Assembly (NCBI GenBank): GCA_023421505.1
Contig: JAEZTJ010000093.1
Location: 1-64,000 of the forward strand
Direction of reading: 5' to 3'
DNA length: 64,000 bases
DNA from: Bacillota bacterium
Lineage (GTDB): Bacteria; Bacillota; Clostridia; Lachnospirales; Lachnospiraceae
This document shows positions 52,277 to 61,718 of the stretch, in pieces (within the stretch, counting starts at the first letter, position 1; each line of letters opens with the position of its first letter). Position numbers and translations under genes: made by a program. Under the pieces are notes generated by a model, which saw nothing but the letters and a program-made list of their open reading frames with translations, did no database searches and was not told where the DNA came from.

Positions 52277-54027
52277 TATTCTTCCCCCTCTGTTTGCAAC
52301 TCCCTCATCTTGGGAATGTATATCTCAATTATCGTATATTCGCCCGGCTCACTATGTATCTGTACTACGTTGTCGTAGTCATAATAATAACGTATTCGAT
52401 TGATGGTGCCACGCAGACCAAAGCCTGACCGTTTCTTTACGTCATCCTCCTCGCTTTTCTCCAGCACGTTCTTTATCTGCTCGGCGCTCATGCCAACGCC
52501 CGAATCATACACAATAATGTGCAAACCGCCCTCTTCCATGCGGGTAGTGATGCGAATTACGCACTTTTCACCCTTTAAGCGCACTCCATGGTAGATGCAG
52601 TTTTCCACAAGTGGTTGAAGAATCAGCTTCGGTATCATGCAATCGAGCGTTGAATCGTCAAGTATATATTCATCCTCAAATATATTTTCATATCGCAGCT
52701 TTTGCAGGGAGAGGTAATCCTGCGTAATGCGCAGCTCACGCCTCAGTGGTATCTCGTGATCACCTTTGCTTAGGAAATTGCGGTAAAAGCTGCCCAGTGT
52801 CTCCAGAGCATCATGCGCTTTGCTTGCATTCTCCTGCACTGCCATATAGCTGATAGTTTCTAATGTATTATAGAGGAAATGAGGCTTTATCTGTTCTTGG
52901 AGCACACGCATCTCCGCCTTCTGCACGTTCTTTTCATCCTTCAGCAGACGATCGAACAGCTCGTTAAGATATTCTATCATACTATTGTAGCTTTCAGCCA
53001 ACCTGCCAATTTCATTGTTTGGCATTTCGGCGTCTATCTTCTTAAGCCACCCCGATGACCTCGTGCGTTCCATTGCTACACTTAAATTTCTGATTGGTCG
53101 CGCAATATTAACTGTAATAAACCAAGCACAAACAAACGCCGACAGGATAAATGCTGTCAGAGTAATCATCAGCGCATATATCGTATCCGGCGGTAGTGCC
53201 TCTGTGCCCTTGCCGCTCGCACACAAAACCACCAATGGCTTTACTGCCAGTCTGCCGGTCAGAGTTTTCCTCTCACCATCTAAGCGAATATTCTTAAATA
53301 CCATCCTGTCACTCTTGTAGTCGCTATCATACAATGCGCCAATTTCTTCATTTCCGCATAGAAGTGTACCATTACTATCAAGTATGCACACACTGGAATT
53401 CTGCAACGCAAGCGCATCATCAAATACATTGCCTAACACGCTAATCATAAGTATCCCCAAGAGCTTTTGTGAATTAATATCGTATACTGCACGTGACATA
53501 GTAAGCAACGGTTTACTTCTGTTTTTTCTAATCGTGCCGTTGCCATTAATAGAAATAACTGTGGTACCATGTGCCTCCAATATATTAGAACGCTCTAAGC
53601 TGTTAATATCGATAAAATATTCACCTATTCCTGTACTTACATCCTTACCATCGTTACGTAAGATATATACCGAATCAATATAGCTATATAAACTTTGTAT
53701 ATCATTTATACCCTTTCGTGCCTCGTATTCCATATCTTTATCTACTTTCTCAGCTTTTAAAAAGCTCACAACTCTGTTATTGAGCATAATCAGACGTGAA
53801 AAATAATTGTAGTTCACCAAACTTGCTCTGATGGTAGACACTACATTGTTGACTGCCGTTTCCGATGTTCTTATTTGAAAATCCTCTTCAGTTCTTCTGC
53901 TTATAATAGAGGTTGCTATCATAAACATCATACAGAAAAATAACAACAGAATAAAAAGCATTAACAGGGTAGTTTGCTTCAGCGACATTTTAATATCGCG
54001 TTTTAATCTATTGCTGCCATGCCTCAT
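52276..54027 (-). CDS. YesM-type sensor histidine kinase
   Basis: A 583-residue kinase. TM1 is at about 18-40, an extracellular sensor (about 42-280, probably dCache-like) follows, then TM2 (about 283-305) and HAMP (about 305-358). The phospho-acceptor is in EQIKPHFLYNTLE (H about 376), and the ATPase domain has ILQPLVENCIYHG and SGVGMS. Base composition in this operon's kinase is noticeably richer in GC than neighbours. Start ATG with GAGGTG. It pairs with the regulator that overlaps its stop codon. Confidence 0.93.
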   Translation of the reverse strand: MRHGSNRLKRDIKMSLKQTTLLMLFILLLFFCMMFMIATSIISRRTEEDFQIRTSETAVNNVVSTIRASLVNYNYFSRLIMLNNRVVSFLKAEKVDKDMEYEARKGINDIQSLYSYIDSVYILRNDGKDVSTGIGEYFIDINSLERSNILEAHGTTVISINGNGTIRKNRSKPLLTMSRAVYDINSQKLLGILMISVLGNVFDDALALQNSSVCILDSNGTLLCGNEEIGALYDSDYKSDRMVFKNIRLDGERKTLTGRLAVKPLVVLCASGKGTEALPPDTIYALMITLTAFILSAFVCAWFITVNIARPIRNLSVAMERTRSSGWLKKIDAEMPNNEIGRLAESYNSMIEYLNELFDRLLKDEKNVQKAEMRVLQEQIKPHFLYNTLETISYMAVQENASKAHDALETLGSFYRNFLSKGDHEIPLRRELRITQDYLSLQKLRYENIFEDEYILDDSTLDCMIPKLILQPLVENCIYHGVRLKGEKCVIRITTRMEEGGLHIIVYDSGVGMSAEQIKNVLEKSEEDDVKKRSGFGLRGTINRIRYYYDYDNVVQIHSEPGEYTIIEIYIPKMRELQTEGEE

Positions 54028-54159
54028 TTCAACACCTCAATCACGTTTGTTTGTGTAAATTCTAATCTTGCCTATACCTTCCATACGTTATCGTATCACA
54101 TCTACTATTTATTTTCAACAAGGCACATCCGAAATCAGCCAAAACTCTGATTTGAGCAA

Positions 54160-54217
54160 ATACAAAGGGTCTCGGACTCCGTTATGTATAAAGCTACTTA
54201 AACAGAGTCTGAAACCC
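54160..54217 (-). terminator. Imperfect hairpin after the permease genes
   Basis: On the minus strand, GGGTTTCAGACTC pairs (with mismatches) with GAGTCCGAGACCC and is followed by TTTGTATTTGC. It could partly separate importer and two-component genes. Confidence 0.55.
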
Positions 54218-54243
54218 ATCTGAAACAAAATATTAACTTATTA

Positions 54244-55140
54244 CTAGCCCTTGATTGCTCCAGCAATGAAGCTATCTTGTATCTTCTTGCTAAAGAACAC
54301 ATAGAATATGATCGTCGGGAATGTTGCTAAAACTAACGCTGCACCAATAGGTCCCCAATTCGTCGCATACTGTCCAGAAAGACCTGCTATAGCGACAGGC
54401 AGTGTTTTGTGCACAGCATCATTACTAAAGAGAGTCGCAAACATCAGCTCATTCCAGCACTGCAGGAACGTGTAAATTGACACTGTTGCTACAGCTGGCT
54501 TCATCAGCGGCACTATAATTCGGAAGAAAATACCCCATGTACTGCAACCATCAATACACGCTGCCTCATCAAGATCTATGGGCAATTCTTGCATGAAACC
54601 TGTGCAAATAAGTATCCCCATCGCTAATGAAAATGCAGCATAGGGAATAATAAGAGCAAAGTAAGTATTGAGCAAATGCATTTTTGAAAGAGTGACATAG
54701 ATCGGCACGATTGCCGCATGTATAGGAATCGTCAAGCCAAGCATAAAAAGTGAGTTCATTATCTTCCTTCTCTTCCAAATAAATCTTGTCAGAGCAAAGG
54801 TCGCCATAAGTGAAAACAGCATAACTATTGCAATGGTCACAATGGCAATAATGGTACTGTTAAAGAAATTTCTTCCAATATTTCCACTACCTATTGCCGT
54901 TTGATAGTTTGACCACAGCCACTTTCTCGGAAGACCGGCAACATTTGCGCCAAATATTTCGTCGTTACTCTTGAGTGAGAAGGTAAACATCCAATAGACA
55001 GGGAACAAGTTAATTATCGCCCAAATAATAAATATAATGTATACCCAAGTCTCTTTGCCCTTAATTTTTTTATTCTGGAAGGACTTATCACGATGTCCGG
55101 ATTTCTTATTCTGATTCAGAAAGATATCATCTGATTTCAT
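54244..55140 (-). CDS. Carbohydrate ABC transporter permease (MalG type), second system
   Basis: A 298-residue CUT1 permease with an extended polar N-terminus (about 1-28) and six helices. The EAA loop is DLDEAACIDGCSTWGIFFRI, and the C-terminus is FIAGAIKG. AAGGAGG precedes the start. It lies 5 bp after the MalF-type partner gene. The system has no ATPase gene and probably shares one elsewhere in the genome. Confidence 0.93.
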   Translation of the reverse strand: MKSDDIFLNQNKKSGHRDKSFQNKKIKGKETWVYIIFIIWAIINLFPVYWMFTFSLKSNDEIFGANVAGLPRKWLWSNYQTAIGSGNIGRNFFNSTIIAIVTIAIVMLFSLMATFALTRFIWKRRKIMNSLFMLGLTIPIHAAIVPIYVTLSKMHLLNTYFALIIPYAAFSLAMGILICTGFMQELPIDLDEAACIDGCSTWGIFFRIIVPLMKPAVATVSIYTFLQCWNELMFATLFSNDAVHKTLPVAIAGLSGQYATNWGPIGAALVLATFPTIIFYVFFSKKIQDSFIAGAIKG

Positions 55141-55144
55141 GTTG

Positions 55145-56026
55145 TTAATCCTCCTTATTCTTGAATATGCGGCCTATAATCAGAGCAAATGTGAAGCACA
55201 AAATGATGAGAAGGAAAGCAATCGTACTGCCCATACCATATCTATTACGCAGGAACAACATACTTATCATCAGTGTACTGGGCACCTCTGTTGCGTGCAG
55301 CGGTGTTCCATTTGTTAATACATAGATTAAATCAAAAGACTTCAGGGAGCCTGTAACAGCAAAGATAGTGCATATCTTCAGTATAGGCTTTATGTAGGGT
55401 AAAACAATATAACGGTTTACCTGTCCCTCCCTTGCTCCATCAATCATTGCTGCCTCACGATACTCGGAAGGAACACTCTTGATACCAGCAAACATTAGCA
55501 GCATATGATAACCAACATACTGCCATAAAATCGGTACAAAAACAGCACCAAGTGCGGTACTTTTCTTTCCAAGCCAAATCTGTGCTAAACTATCCAGACC
55601 AAGAGATCTCAGCATTACATTAAGTAAACCGTAGGATGGATTGTAAATCTTTAGCCAGAGCTGACCGATAACAACCGTCGAAATAAGAACAGGCATAAAA
55701 TAAATTGAAAGGAAACCACGTTCCCCCTTTCTTCCCTTACCGAGAAGAAGTGCAAGCCCCAGTGCAATAGGTAATTGAACTGCTACCGAAAACAGTGCCA
55801 AGAGCAGCGCATTGCCCAAAGCCTTCATAAAGCCTATTGAGCTGTTGGTAAACAGTTCACTATAATTTTCTATTCCAATAAAAGTCTTTTCTCCAAAGCC
55901 GGTCATATCAAAAAGACTGTAATAGCCCGATATAAATAACGGTGCAACAAGAATGAGAAGAAAAAGTAGTAGTGCAGGGAGAATAAAAAGAATAATTGTT
56001 AGCTTATTACTATATAGTTTTTTCAT
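55145..56026 (-). CDS. Carbohydrate ABC transporter permease (MalF type), second system
   Basis: A 293-residue CUT1 permease with six helices and the EAA loop YREAAMIDGAREGQVNRYIV. The ATG at 56026 (MKKLYSNKL) has GGAAGGA upstream; the longer frame adds 19 residues that include the ribosome site. It lies between the binding protein and MalG-type genes. Confidence 0.92.
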   Translation of the reverse strand: MKKLYSNKLTIILFILPALLLFLLILVAPLFISGYYSLFDMTGFGEKTFIGIENYSELFTNSSIGFMKALGNALLLALFSVAVQLPIALGLALLLGKGRKGERGFLSIYFMPVLISTVVIGQLWLKIYNPSYGLLNVMLRSLGLDSLAQIWLGKKSTALGAVFVPILWQYVGYHMLLMFAGIKSVPSEYREAAMIDGAREGQVNRYIVLPYIKPILKICTIFAVTGSLKSFDLIYVLTNGTPLHATEVPSTLMISMLFLRNRYGMGSTIAFLLIILCFTFALIIGRIFKNKED

Positions 56027-56050
56027 CTTGATTCCTTCCCTAATAGATAA

Positions 56051-56103
56051 GAAGCGGTTCCCAGATGATTTTAATCCAGACAATCGTTGGGAAACCGCTT
56101 CTT
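56051..56103 (-). terminator. Hairpin between binding-protein and permease genes
   Basis: AGCGGTTTCCCA and TGGGAACCGCTT pair with one bulge across a 23 nt loop. As in the other two importers of this window, it follows the binding-protein gene and precedes the membrane components. Confidence 0.65.
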
Positions 56104-56177
56104 TCTTTATCGAATCAGAGCCTAATGGCTTAACGGCTCACATTCATGTTTCTTAAATTATCATGTACTTCCCAGAG

Positions 56178-57491
56178 TTATTTTTTAATTTCTTTATCAA
56201 GACCTTCAACAAATGCCTTACCATCAATTGCAGAAGCATAAATCTGGCTAACATAGTCAAGATAAGTGTTTGCATTATCAGCAGACTGAATACCGTCACC
56301 AAATAAAACAATCTGTTTTGAACCATTAATAATTTCAGCAACTGTCTGAGTCATCTTGTTGATTCCGCTTGTGTCATAATCAGGTGTCCAAGCCGGAAGT
56401 CCATTGCCATCAATGTATCCATAGTGGCTAACGCTCTTAGCAAGTTCAAGTGCGGCCTTTGCAGCAATCTCAGGATTCTTAGAACTAGCTGAAACAGCAA
56501 GTGAATCATTAGGACCTCCAATAAGCTCGCCCAACTGAGACTTGGTAGAATCAATAACCGGGAACTCAGCAATTTGAACATCCGCCATATCAAGAAAACT
56601 TGCACAGTTCCATGTACCATTAATATAGAAAGCGTACTTTCCTGCTGCGAAGTTTGCTTTAACCTCATCATTACTAAGTGCAATTCCTTCTGGATCAAAA
56701 TACTGCTTGGTAATCATTTCTTGGAATTTGTTAACTGCGTTGATAACACCCTCGTTATTCCATGAAGCTTTGCCAAGATACATATCGGTAAGTGCGGCAG
56801 CGCCAACGCTCTTCTCGATAATAGACTCAAGATACTCGGTAACAGCCCAGTTCTCTTTTCCTGAACATCCAAAAGGAATAATTCCCTTTGCAACAAGAGC
56901 GTCACAGCAAGCCATCAGATCATCGTATGTACCAGGAACTTTATCGAAACCTGCTTGTTTGAGAAGCTCCATATTAGCAAACATAGCAACGACATTGTAA
57001 TTTGTTGGTGCAGCATAAAGCTTGCCGTCATATTTGTGGTTCATCAACACTTTATCAGGCAATTCAGAAGCATAATCAGCATAGGCAGCATCTAAACAAT
57101 AAACACGTCCAGCATCAACAAATTCTCTAAGGAAACCGCCTCCCCATGTGAAGAAGATATCTGGCAATTCATTTGCTGCAACAGCAGCCTTGATCTTTGT
57201 CTTATAATCCTGGTTTTGGGTAGGTTCCATTTTGAGGTTGATTTCAGGATGTGCTTTCTGGAAATCATCGATAGCAGTTAGATAAGCATGGCGATTTGAA
57301 TCACTCTCTACTGCTATAGTCCACATAGTGAGGTCGACAGGGTCACTCGTGCTTGCGGCAGGTGCATCGGTTGCGGCAGGTGCATCGGTTGTGGCAGGTG
57401 TATCGCTAGTGGTAGGTTCTTCTTTTTTTCCGCATCCAACCAGAGATACGAGTAGAGCCATAGCGAGTAGTAATACAGTAACTTTTTTCAT
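56178..57491 (-). CDS. Extracellular carbohydrate-binding lipoprotein, second system
   Basis: A 437-residue SBP family 1 lipoprotein. The lipobox is SLVGC (Cys about 20), followed by an Ala/Thr/Asp/Pro linker made of repeated ATDAPA-like units (about 28-50). The mature domain begins VDLTMWTIAVESDSNRHAY, with PDIFFTWGGGFLREF and GKYAFYINGTWN motifs of the raffinose/multiple-sugar-binding group. It is first in the importer part, with AAGGAGG before the ATG, and follows the small lipoprotein gene by about 115 bp. Confidence 0.92.
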   Translation of the reverse strand: MKKVTVLLLAMALLVSLVGCGKKEEPTTSDTPATTDAPAATDAPAASTSDPVDLTMWTIAVESDSNRHAYLTAIDDFQKAHPEINLKMEPTQNQDYKTKIKAAVAANELPDIFFTWGGGFLREFVDAGRVYCLDAAYADYASELPDKVLMNHKYDGKLYAAPTNYNVVAMFANMELLKQAGFDKVPGTYDDLMACCDALVAKGIIPFGCSGKENWAVTEYLESIIEKSVGAAALTDMYLGKASWNNEGVINAVNKFQEMITKQYFDPEGIALSNDEVKANFAAGKYAFYINGTWNCASFLDMADVQIAEFPVIDSTKSQLGELIGGPNDSLAVSASSKNPEIAAKAALELAKSVSHYGYIDGNGLPAWTPDYDTSGINKMTQTVAEIINGSKQIVLFGDGIQSADNANTYLDYVSQIYASAIDGKAFVEGLDKEIKK

Positions 57492-57609
57492 AATACTCCT
57501 CCTTAAGAATTATTTAGATTTATGTTAATGTGATATGACCCAGTGTATCTTTGAAGCATCCGGCGTTCTGCCGTATGTCAATTAAGTCCAAATCACATTT
57601 CCATCTTTG

Positions 57610-58188
57610 TTATTTGGCGTTCATCCTAACCATGCGCCACGGATATTCAATGTGCAGCTTATTTTCTTCAAGCTGAAAATAACACACTGTATCTTCAAAT
57701 TCATCATTGTAAACAAGCTTAAAGGTCGAATTCTCATCATCTATCGTATAGGTGCCGGAAAAAAAGCCGTCCTCTTTGAATGTTCCTGTCTCAGTAAATG
57801 AGTAAGACCAGTTTTTTTCTGTGCATGACCATTCTCCTACCAGACCATCCGGTTCACCCTCACCACTAAAGGTATATGTATTATTGCTATATAGATACAT
57901 CCCCTCGTCATCAAGTGCATAACGAAGCTCTACTATCTCACCATCAGTATTCTTTAGCTTAATAAACTGACTGTCACTTTCAAAGGAATAGTCCTTACCT
58001 TCATACTGTGCCGTACCATCTTCTCGAAATACTGCTATTGCCGTCTCTTTATCGTGTGTATATGCCCAACTGCCGCATATCCCCAGTGTTTTATCTGACT
58101 TGGCGGTATCATTCTTACCGCATGCTGTCATCAATAGCAACATCAACAAAACAACGAATAAAGTTGGCAGATATTTTGTTGTTTTCAT
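57610..58188 (-). CDS. Lipocalin-like lipoprotein
   Basis: A 192-residue secreted lipoprotein (lipobox LMTAC, Cys about 23). The mature part holds two similar beta-rich units, one starting ICGSWAYTHD and one LVGEWSCTEK; each has the G-x-W start and a later EDG-T/F-turn seen in lipocalin-like (DUF4923/DUF5640-type) domains. The exact family is uncertain. Located directly upstream of the second importer, it may bind the same ligand or act in the cell envelope. Confidence 0.75.
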   Translation of the reverse strand: MKTTKYLPTLFVVLLMLLLMTACGKNDTAKSDKTLGICGSWAYTHDKETAIAVFREDGTAQYEGKDYSFESDSQFIKLKNTDGEIVELRYALDDEGMYLYSNNTYTFSGEGEPDGLVGEWSCTEKNWSYSFTETGTFKEDGFFSGTYTIDDENSTFKLVYNDEFEDTVCYFQLEENKLHIEYPWRMVRMNAK

Positions 58189-58644
58189 ACAATTACCTCA
58201 CTCATGTCCCATTATATAATTATCTATCTTAGACATAAATATAATATTTTTACTTCAATAAGCACTATTTTTACCTATTTGTGCATTTTTTGTTTTCGTT
58301 TATGTCTAGGGTTATTTTTATCGAGCAGGAGGGAGTGATTAGCTCCCGTTCTCAGTCGGTTAAGTAAGAGGAATTTCACCTCAAACTTCTTTTAGCAAAT
58401 AGCAGTATTAATGTAATCACCATAGATCTTAAAAGGAACCACTTCTTTCAGTGTACAAAATTAATTTCTATCATTACACCACTGAGACATCCTCAAAAGC
58501 TTGTATTTAGCAGTTTTGAAGGCTTTTGACTCATTATTCGATAGTCAAATCCAATAAATGGATTCACCTTTTTCAAAGATATTATTCAATTTGGAATGTT
58601 CATAATTGCACTACTGACATTCATTTTTTTGATATGTCATCAAA
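58189..58644. other. Intergenic stretch of about 450 bp, no gene recognised
   Basis: Only short stop-rich frames on both strands. A small hairpin (GGGAG-TGATTA-CTCCC, about 58330-58347) is present. Some segments read like worn coding sequence, but I cannot name a parent gene. Confidence 0.5.
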
Positions 58645-58689
58645 CTAAAAAACCTCCCCTGTACTTTAGCCGGTTCAGGAAGGTTTTTT
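58645..58689 (-). terminator. Terminator of the HxlR gene
   Basis: AAAAAACCTCCCCTG and CAGGAAGGTTTTTT pair with a small internal loop. It can act in both directions, with the minus-strand copy ending the HxlR gene. Confidence 0.85.
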
Positions 58690-58775
58690 GTTCTGCTTAG
58701 GCCAACTACCCTGTGGCGATTGCCTTTTCTATTTACAGTAAAGCTGATTATCAAACTATAGCAAATGTTAACATT

Positions 58776-59132
58776 TTACTTATGTAGCTCAAAAGAATGG
58801 TGTTTTTGATTTAGATTCAGTTCTCCCCAAGTTCTCATGTGTTCTAATATTGGTACAAAGCTTTTTCCTAAATCAGTAAGAGAATATTCAACTTTTGGAG
58901 GAACTTCTTGATACACAAAGCGAGAAATAAAACCATCGGCTTCCAACTCTCGTAATTGCTTTGTAAGTGTGGATTGTGTAATATCACCAAGTTGCCGATT
59001 TAATTCACCAAAACGCATAACACCAGAATTTGTAATATACCATAATATTATTATCTTCCATTTACCGCTTAAGATTTTTTGTATGGTAAATACAGTAGTA
59101 CATTGTTCATAATTTCTATCAAATTTAGCCAT
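58776..59132 (-). CDS. HxlR-family regulator
   Basis: A 118-residue winged-helix regulator. Family motifs are the N-terminal Cys (C11), ILSGKWKIIILWYI (about 19-32), GVMRFGELNRQLGDITQSTLTKQLRELE (in part RFGELNRQLGDITQ) and EVPPKVEYSLTDLGKSF. HxlR/YodB proteins respond to aldehydes, quinones or thiol stress, often through that N-terminal Cys. The ATG at 59132 has AGGAG upstream. It diverges from two radical SAM genes, with a palindrome between. Confidence 0.92.
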   Translation of the reverse strand: MAKFDRNYEQCTTVFTIQKILSGKWKIIILWYITNSGVMRFGELNRQLGDITQSTLTKQLRELEADGFISRFVYQEVPPKVEYSLTDLGKSFVPILEHMRTWGELNLNQKHHSFELHK

Positions 59133-59217
59133 GATACACACTCCTTTTTATGTTATTATATCTAGTTAAGGATTAAATTCAAGATACATAGCACAAATTG
59201 TGGTAATATCATAATTA

Positions 59218-59246
59218 GTACTAAGTATCATAATAATACTTAGTAC
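59218..59246. promoter_or_regulatory. Candidate HxlR operator
   Basis: GTACTAAGTAT (59218-59228) and ATACTTAGTAC (59236-59246) are perfect 11 bp arms with a 7 bp spacer, midway between the divergent HxlR and radical SAM genes. The size and TACT/AGTA core fit HxlR/YodB-type sites. Confidence 0.7.
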
Positions 59247-59339
59247 ATGAAATAGAACTATATATTAATAAAGACAGTACTTTGAGAAATAATTGTTTAA
59301 TGCTAATATATAACCATATAAACAAAAAGGAGTAATTTT

Positions 59340-60239
59340 ATGCATTTTACAGGACAGATTTGGAGACCACCATATGAAGCTTATTCCACACTGCTTGAAG
59401 TAACCGCGGGATGTACACACCATAAATGCAAATTTTGTACCCTATATAATGATTTGCCGTTTTCATTTAGAATGTCGTCCTTAGAGGATGTTGAAGCAGA
59501 TTTAAAAGAGGAAAAAGAACGATATAGAATGTGGAATAACTATAAAACAAATCGAACGTTTTTAACAGGAGCGAATCCCTTTGTATTAAATACAATGAGA
59601 CTATTAACAATAGCGGAAATGATTCATAAGTATCTTCCTAATAATAAAACGATTGGATGTTTTGCAAGAATAACTGATATTACACAAAAAACAGATATAG
59701 AGTTGAAAAAATTAAGTCAAGCGGGGTTCGATGGGCTAACAATAGGAATGGAGACAGCAGATGATGAGGCACTCAAGTTCATGAATAAAGGTTATCAAGC
59801 CCAAGATATTATTCAACAATGTAAGCGATTGGATGAGGCGGGAATCCGTTATAAATTTTTCTATTTAACAGGCATCTCAGGTGCTGGAAGAGGAGAATAT
59901 GGGGCAAAAGTAACAGCCGATATTTGTAACCATTTAAAACCGAAAATGGTGGGTGCGAATATGATGACAATATATCCAGATTCTGATCTTTATCAAGAAA
60001 TAAAAAATGGGAATTGGGTTGAAGAGGAAGAAATCGAGAAATATAAAGAAATAAGAACTTTAGTGGAAAATTTAGAGATACCAGTTGAGTTTGCAGCTCT
60101 TGGTGCTTCTAATGCATTTCAATTAATGGGCAATCTACCAGAAGACAGAGATGAACTATTATCTACATTAAATAAAATTATTAATGAAATGGATGAAGAT
60201 GAATTAAGAAATTATAGAAAAAGCCTTCGCCATTTGTAG
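59340..60239 (+). CDS. Radical SAM protein with CX4CX2C cluster motif (1)
   Basis: A 299-residue radical SAM enzyme. The iron-sulfur cysteines are C25, C30 and C33 (GCTHHKCKFC), giving C-x4-C-x2-C instead of the usual C-x3-C-x2-C. The rest of the barrel is normal (LTGANPFVLN, IGMETADDEALKFMNKG, YLTGISGAG). No extra cluster or B12 domain is visible. AAAGGAG precedes the ATG. The paralogous next gene starts 12 bp downstream, with its ribosome site overlapping this stop codon. The product is unknown; control by HxlR suggests a stress or detoxification role. Confidence 0.87.
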   Translation: MHFTGQIWRPPYEAYSTLLEVTAGCTHHKCKFCTLYNDLPFSFRMSSLEDVEADLKEEKERYRMWNNYKTNRTFLTGANPFVLNTMRLLTIAEMIHKYLPNNKTIGCFARITDITQKTDIELKKLSQAGFDGLTIGMETADDEALKFMNKGYQAQDIIQQCKRLDEAGIRYKFFYLTGISGAGRGEYGAKVTADICNHLKPKMVGANMMTIYPDSDLYQEIKNGNWVEEEEIEKYKEIRTLVENLEIPVEFAALGASNAFQLMGNLPEDRDELLSTLNKIINEMDEDELRNYRKSLRHL

Positions 60240-60251
60240 GGAGGAATTATT

Positions 60252-61157
60252 GTGCATTTTACAGGAAGAACATGGAGACCACCACACGAAGCATTTTCAG
60301 TTATCATACAAGCTACATCAGGTTGTACCTACAATAAATGTAAGTTTTGTAGTTTATACAAGAATGAATGTTTTAGAATATCACCAATCGAAGAGTTTGA
60401 AGAAGACTTGGCAGAAATAAAAAATTATCAACCATATGCAAGAAGGCTTTTTCTAACTGGAGCAAATCCGTTTGCTATGAGTTATGAGAACTTGAAACTG
60501 AGGGCATTAACAGTAAAGGATTATTTAATCAAATGTCAGAACATTTCTATGTTTGCAAGTATCAGAGATATTATACCCAAGAGTGTAGAACAACTAAAAA
60601 AATTGCGTGCATTAGGTATAAATGGTTTAAGCATAGGCATGGAAAGTGGTGATGATGAAACATTGTTATTGACAAATAAAGGTTATACGTCACAAGATAT
60701 CGTTGTCCAACTTGCAAAATTGGATGAAGCAGGTATAGAATATTACCTAGTATATATGACTGGATTGGCAGGAAAAGGTAATGGACAAAGAAATGCCCTA
60801 AATACTGCTAAAATCATAAATCAAATAAGTCCATATTATGTAAAAAACCCTTATTTTTTGCATATTGATTCACTTACACTTTTTTCAGATACAGAGCTAT
60901 ATCAAATGGCTCAAAATGGAAAATTTGTTCCTGAGGGAGAAATAGAAAGGCTAGAAGAACTGATAACATTGATTGAAAATCTAAGGATTACAACACGACT
61001 ACAAGCTAATACAATAACCAACTTTAAACCTGTTACTGGCTATTTGCCAAAAGATAAGGATAAGGTAATCTCACAATTACGCGAAATTATGCAAAATGCT
61101 ACCGAAGAAGAAATGATACATTATAGAAATAGTTTGAATTCATTAGGAATGGAGTAA
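60252..61157 (+). CDS. Radical SAM protein with CX4CX2C cluster motif (2)
   Basis: A 301-residue paralogue of the preceding protein (same MHFTGxxWRPPxEA start). Cluster cysteines are C25, C30 and C33 in GCTYNKCKFC. Conserved LTGANPFAM, IGMESGDDETLLLTNKGY and YMTGLAGKGNG follow. The start is GTG, with AGGGAGGA upstream. The two genes form a translationally linked pair, so the proteins may form a heterodimer or act in sequence. Confidence 0.86.
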   Translation: MHFTGRTWRPPHEAFSVIIQATSGCTYNKCKFCSLYKNECFRISPIEEFEEDLAEIKNYQPYARRLFLTGANPFAMSYENLKLRALTVKDYLIKCQNISMFASIRDIIPKSVEQLKKLRALGINGLSIGMESGDDETLLLTNKGYTSQDIVVQLAKLDEAGIEYYLVYMTGLAGKGNGQRNALNTAKIINQISPYYVKNPYFLHIDSLTLFSDTELYQMAQNGKFVPEGEIERLEELITLIENLRITTRLQANTITNFKPVTGYLPKDKDKVISQLREIMQNATEEEMIHYRNSLNSLGME

Positions 61158-61181
61158 TGCTTATGAACAATAAGTTTTGAT

Positions 61182-61372
61182 TTATCTTTCATCAGATTTC
61201 TCAATGATTAACTCTTCTGCAACCTGCTCAACCGTGGGTTCCACATTTTTGCAAGGGCCGCACCAAGGGGCCCAGAAATCTATTAATACAGGCTTGTCAC
61301 TATTTCGTCTGAGTCTCGCTGCTGCTATGCTCCACCGGCAACTCCGCCAATAATAGATATCTTTCTTCCCAT
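61182..61372 (-). pseudogene. Scar joining CoA-disulfide reductase N-terminus to a thioredoxin fragment
   Basis: An ATG at 61372 with AGGAGG upstream encodes MGRKISIIGGVAGGA, the FAD-binding start of CoA-disulfide reductases. A one-base loss then shifts the frame. In the shifted frame AAARLRRN (still the reductase) runs directly into SDKPVLIDFWAPWCGPCKNV, a thioredoxin active site, and ends at EKSDER-stop (61182). Most of the reductase and parts of the thioredoxin are gone. It follows the rhodanese gene by 25 bp. Confidence 0.85.
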
Positions 61373-61397
61373 GATATCATCCTCCTAAGTGACATGC

Positions 61398-61718
61398 TTA
61401 TTTTCTCTTGGATGCAACATAGGAACCCATACCGCCAGCGACATTAATGACATTAAATCCTTGTTTCGTAAGCGCTCTGGTAGTACTTCCGCTTCTTGCA
61501 CCGGATTGGCACATAATATAATATGTCTTATCTTTTGTTAAATATTTCTCTGGACTTGTTAGCAAACTACCCATCGGTATATTTTTAGCTGTTTTTAAGG
61601 TTCCGCTTTTGTATTCATATGGTTCCCTTATATCAATTATTTCTACTTGACCAATAAGGTTGTCCATATCATTTACGTGAATTACTTTACTATCATCTCT
61701 CTTTAAAAAATCAAACAT
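61398..61718 (-). CDS. Rhodanese-like sulfurtransferase
   Basis: A 106-residue single-domain rhodanese. The active-site loop is CQSGARS with C70, and IDIREPYEYKSGTL is the usual N-terminal signature. It transfers sulfane sulfur or senses persulfide. AGGAGG precedes the start. Downstream is the remnant of a CoA-disulfide reductase and thioredoxin, so it was once the first gene of a thiol/persulfide operon; an Rrf2 gene lies 660 bp upstream on the same strand. Confidence 0.93.
   Translation of the reverse strand: MFDFLKRDDSKVIHVNDMDNLIGQVEIIDIREPYEYKSGTLKTAKNIPMGSLLTSPEKYLTKDKTYYIMCQSGARSGSTTRALTKQGFNVINVAGGMGSYVASKRK

Noticed and set aside
58321..58350. Small GGGAG/CTCCC hairpin as a terminator or riboswitch
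   Set aside because: There is no T-tract and no gene ending beside it, and no riboswitch core could be recognised.
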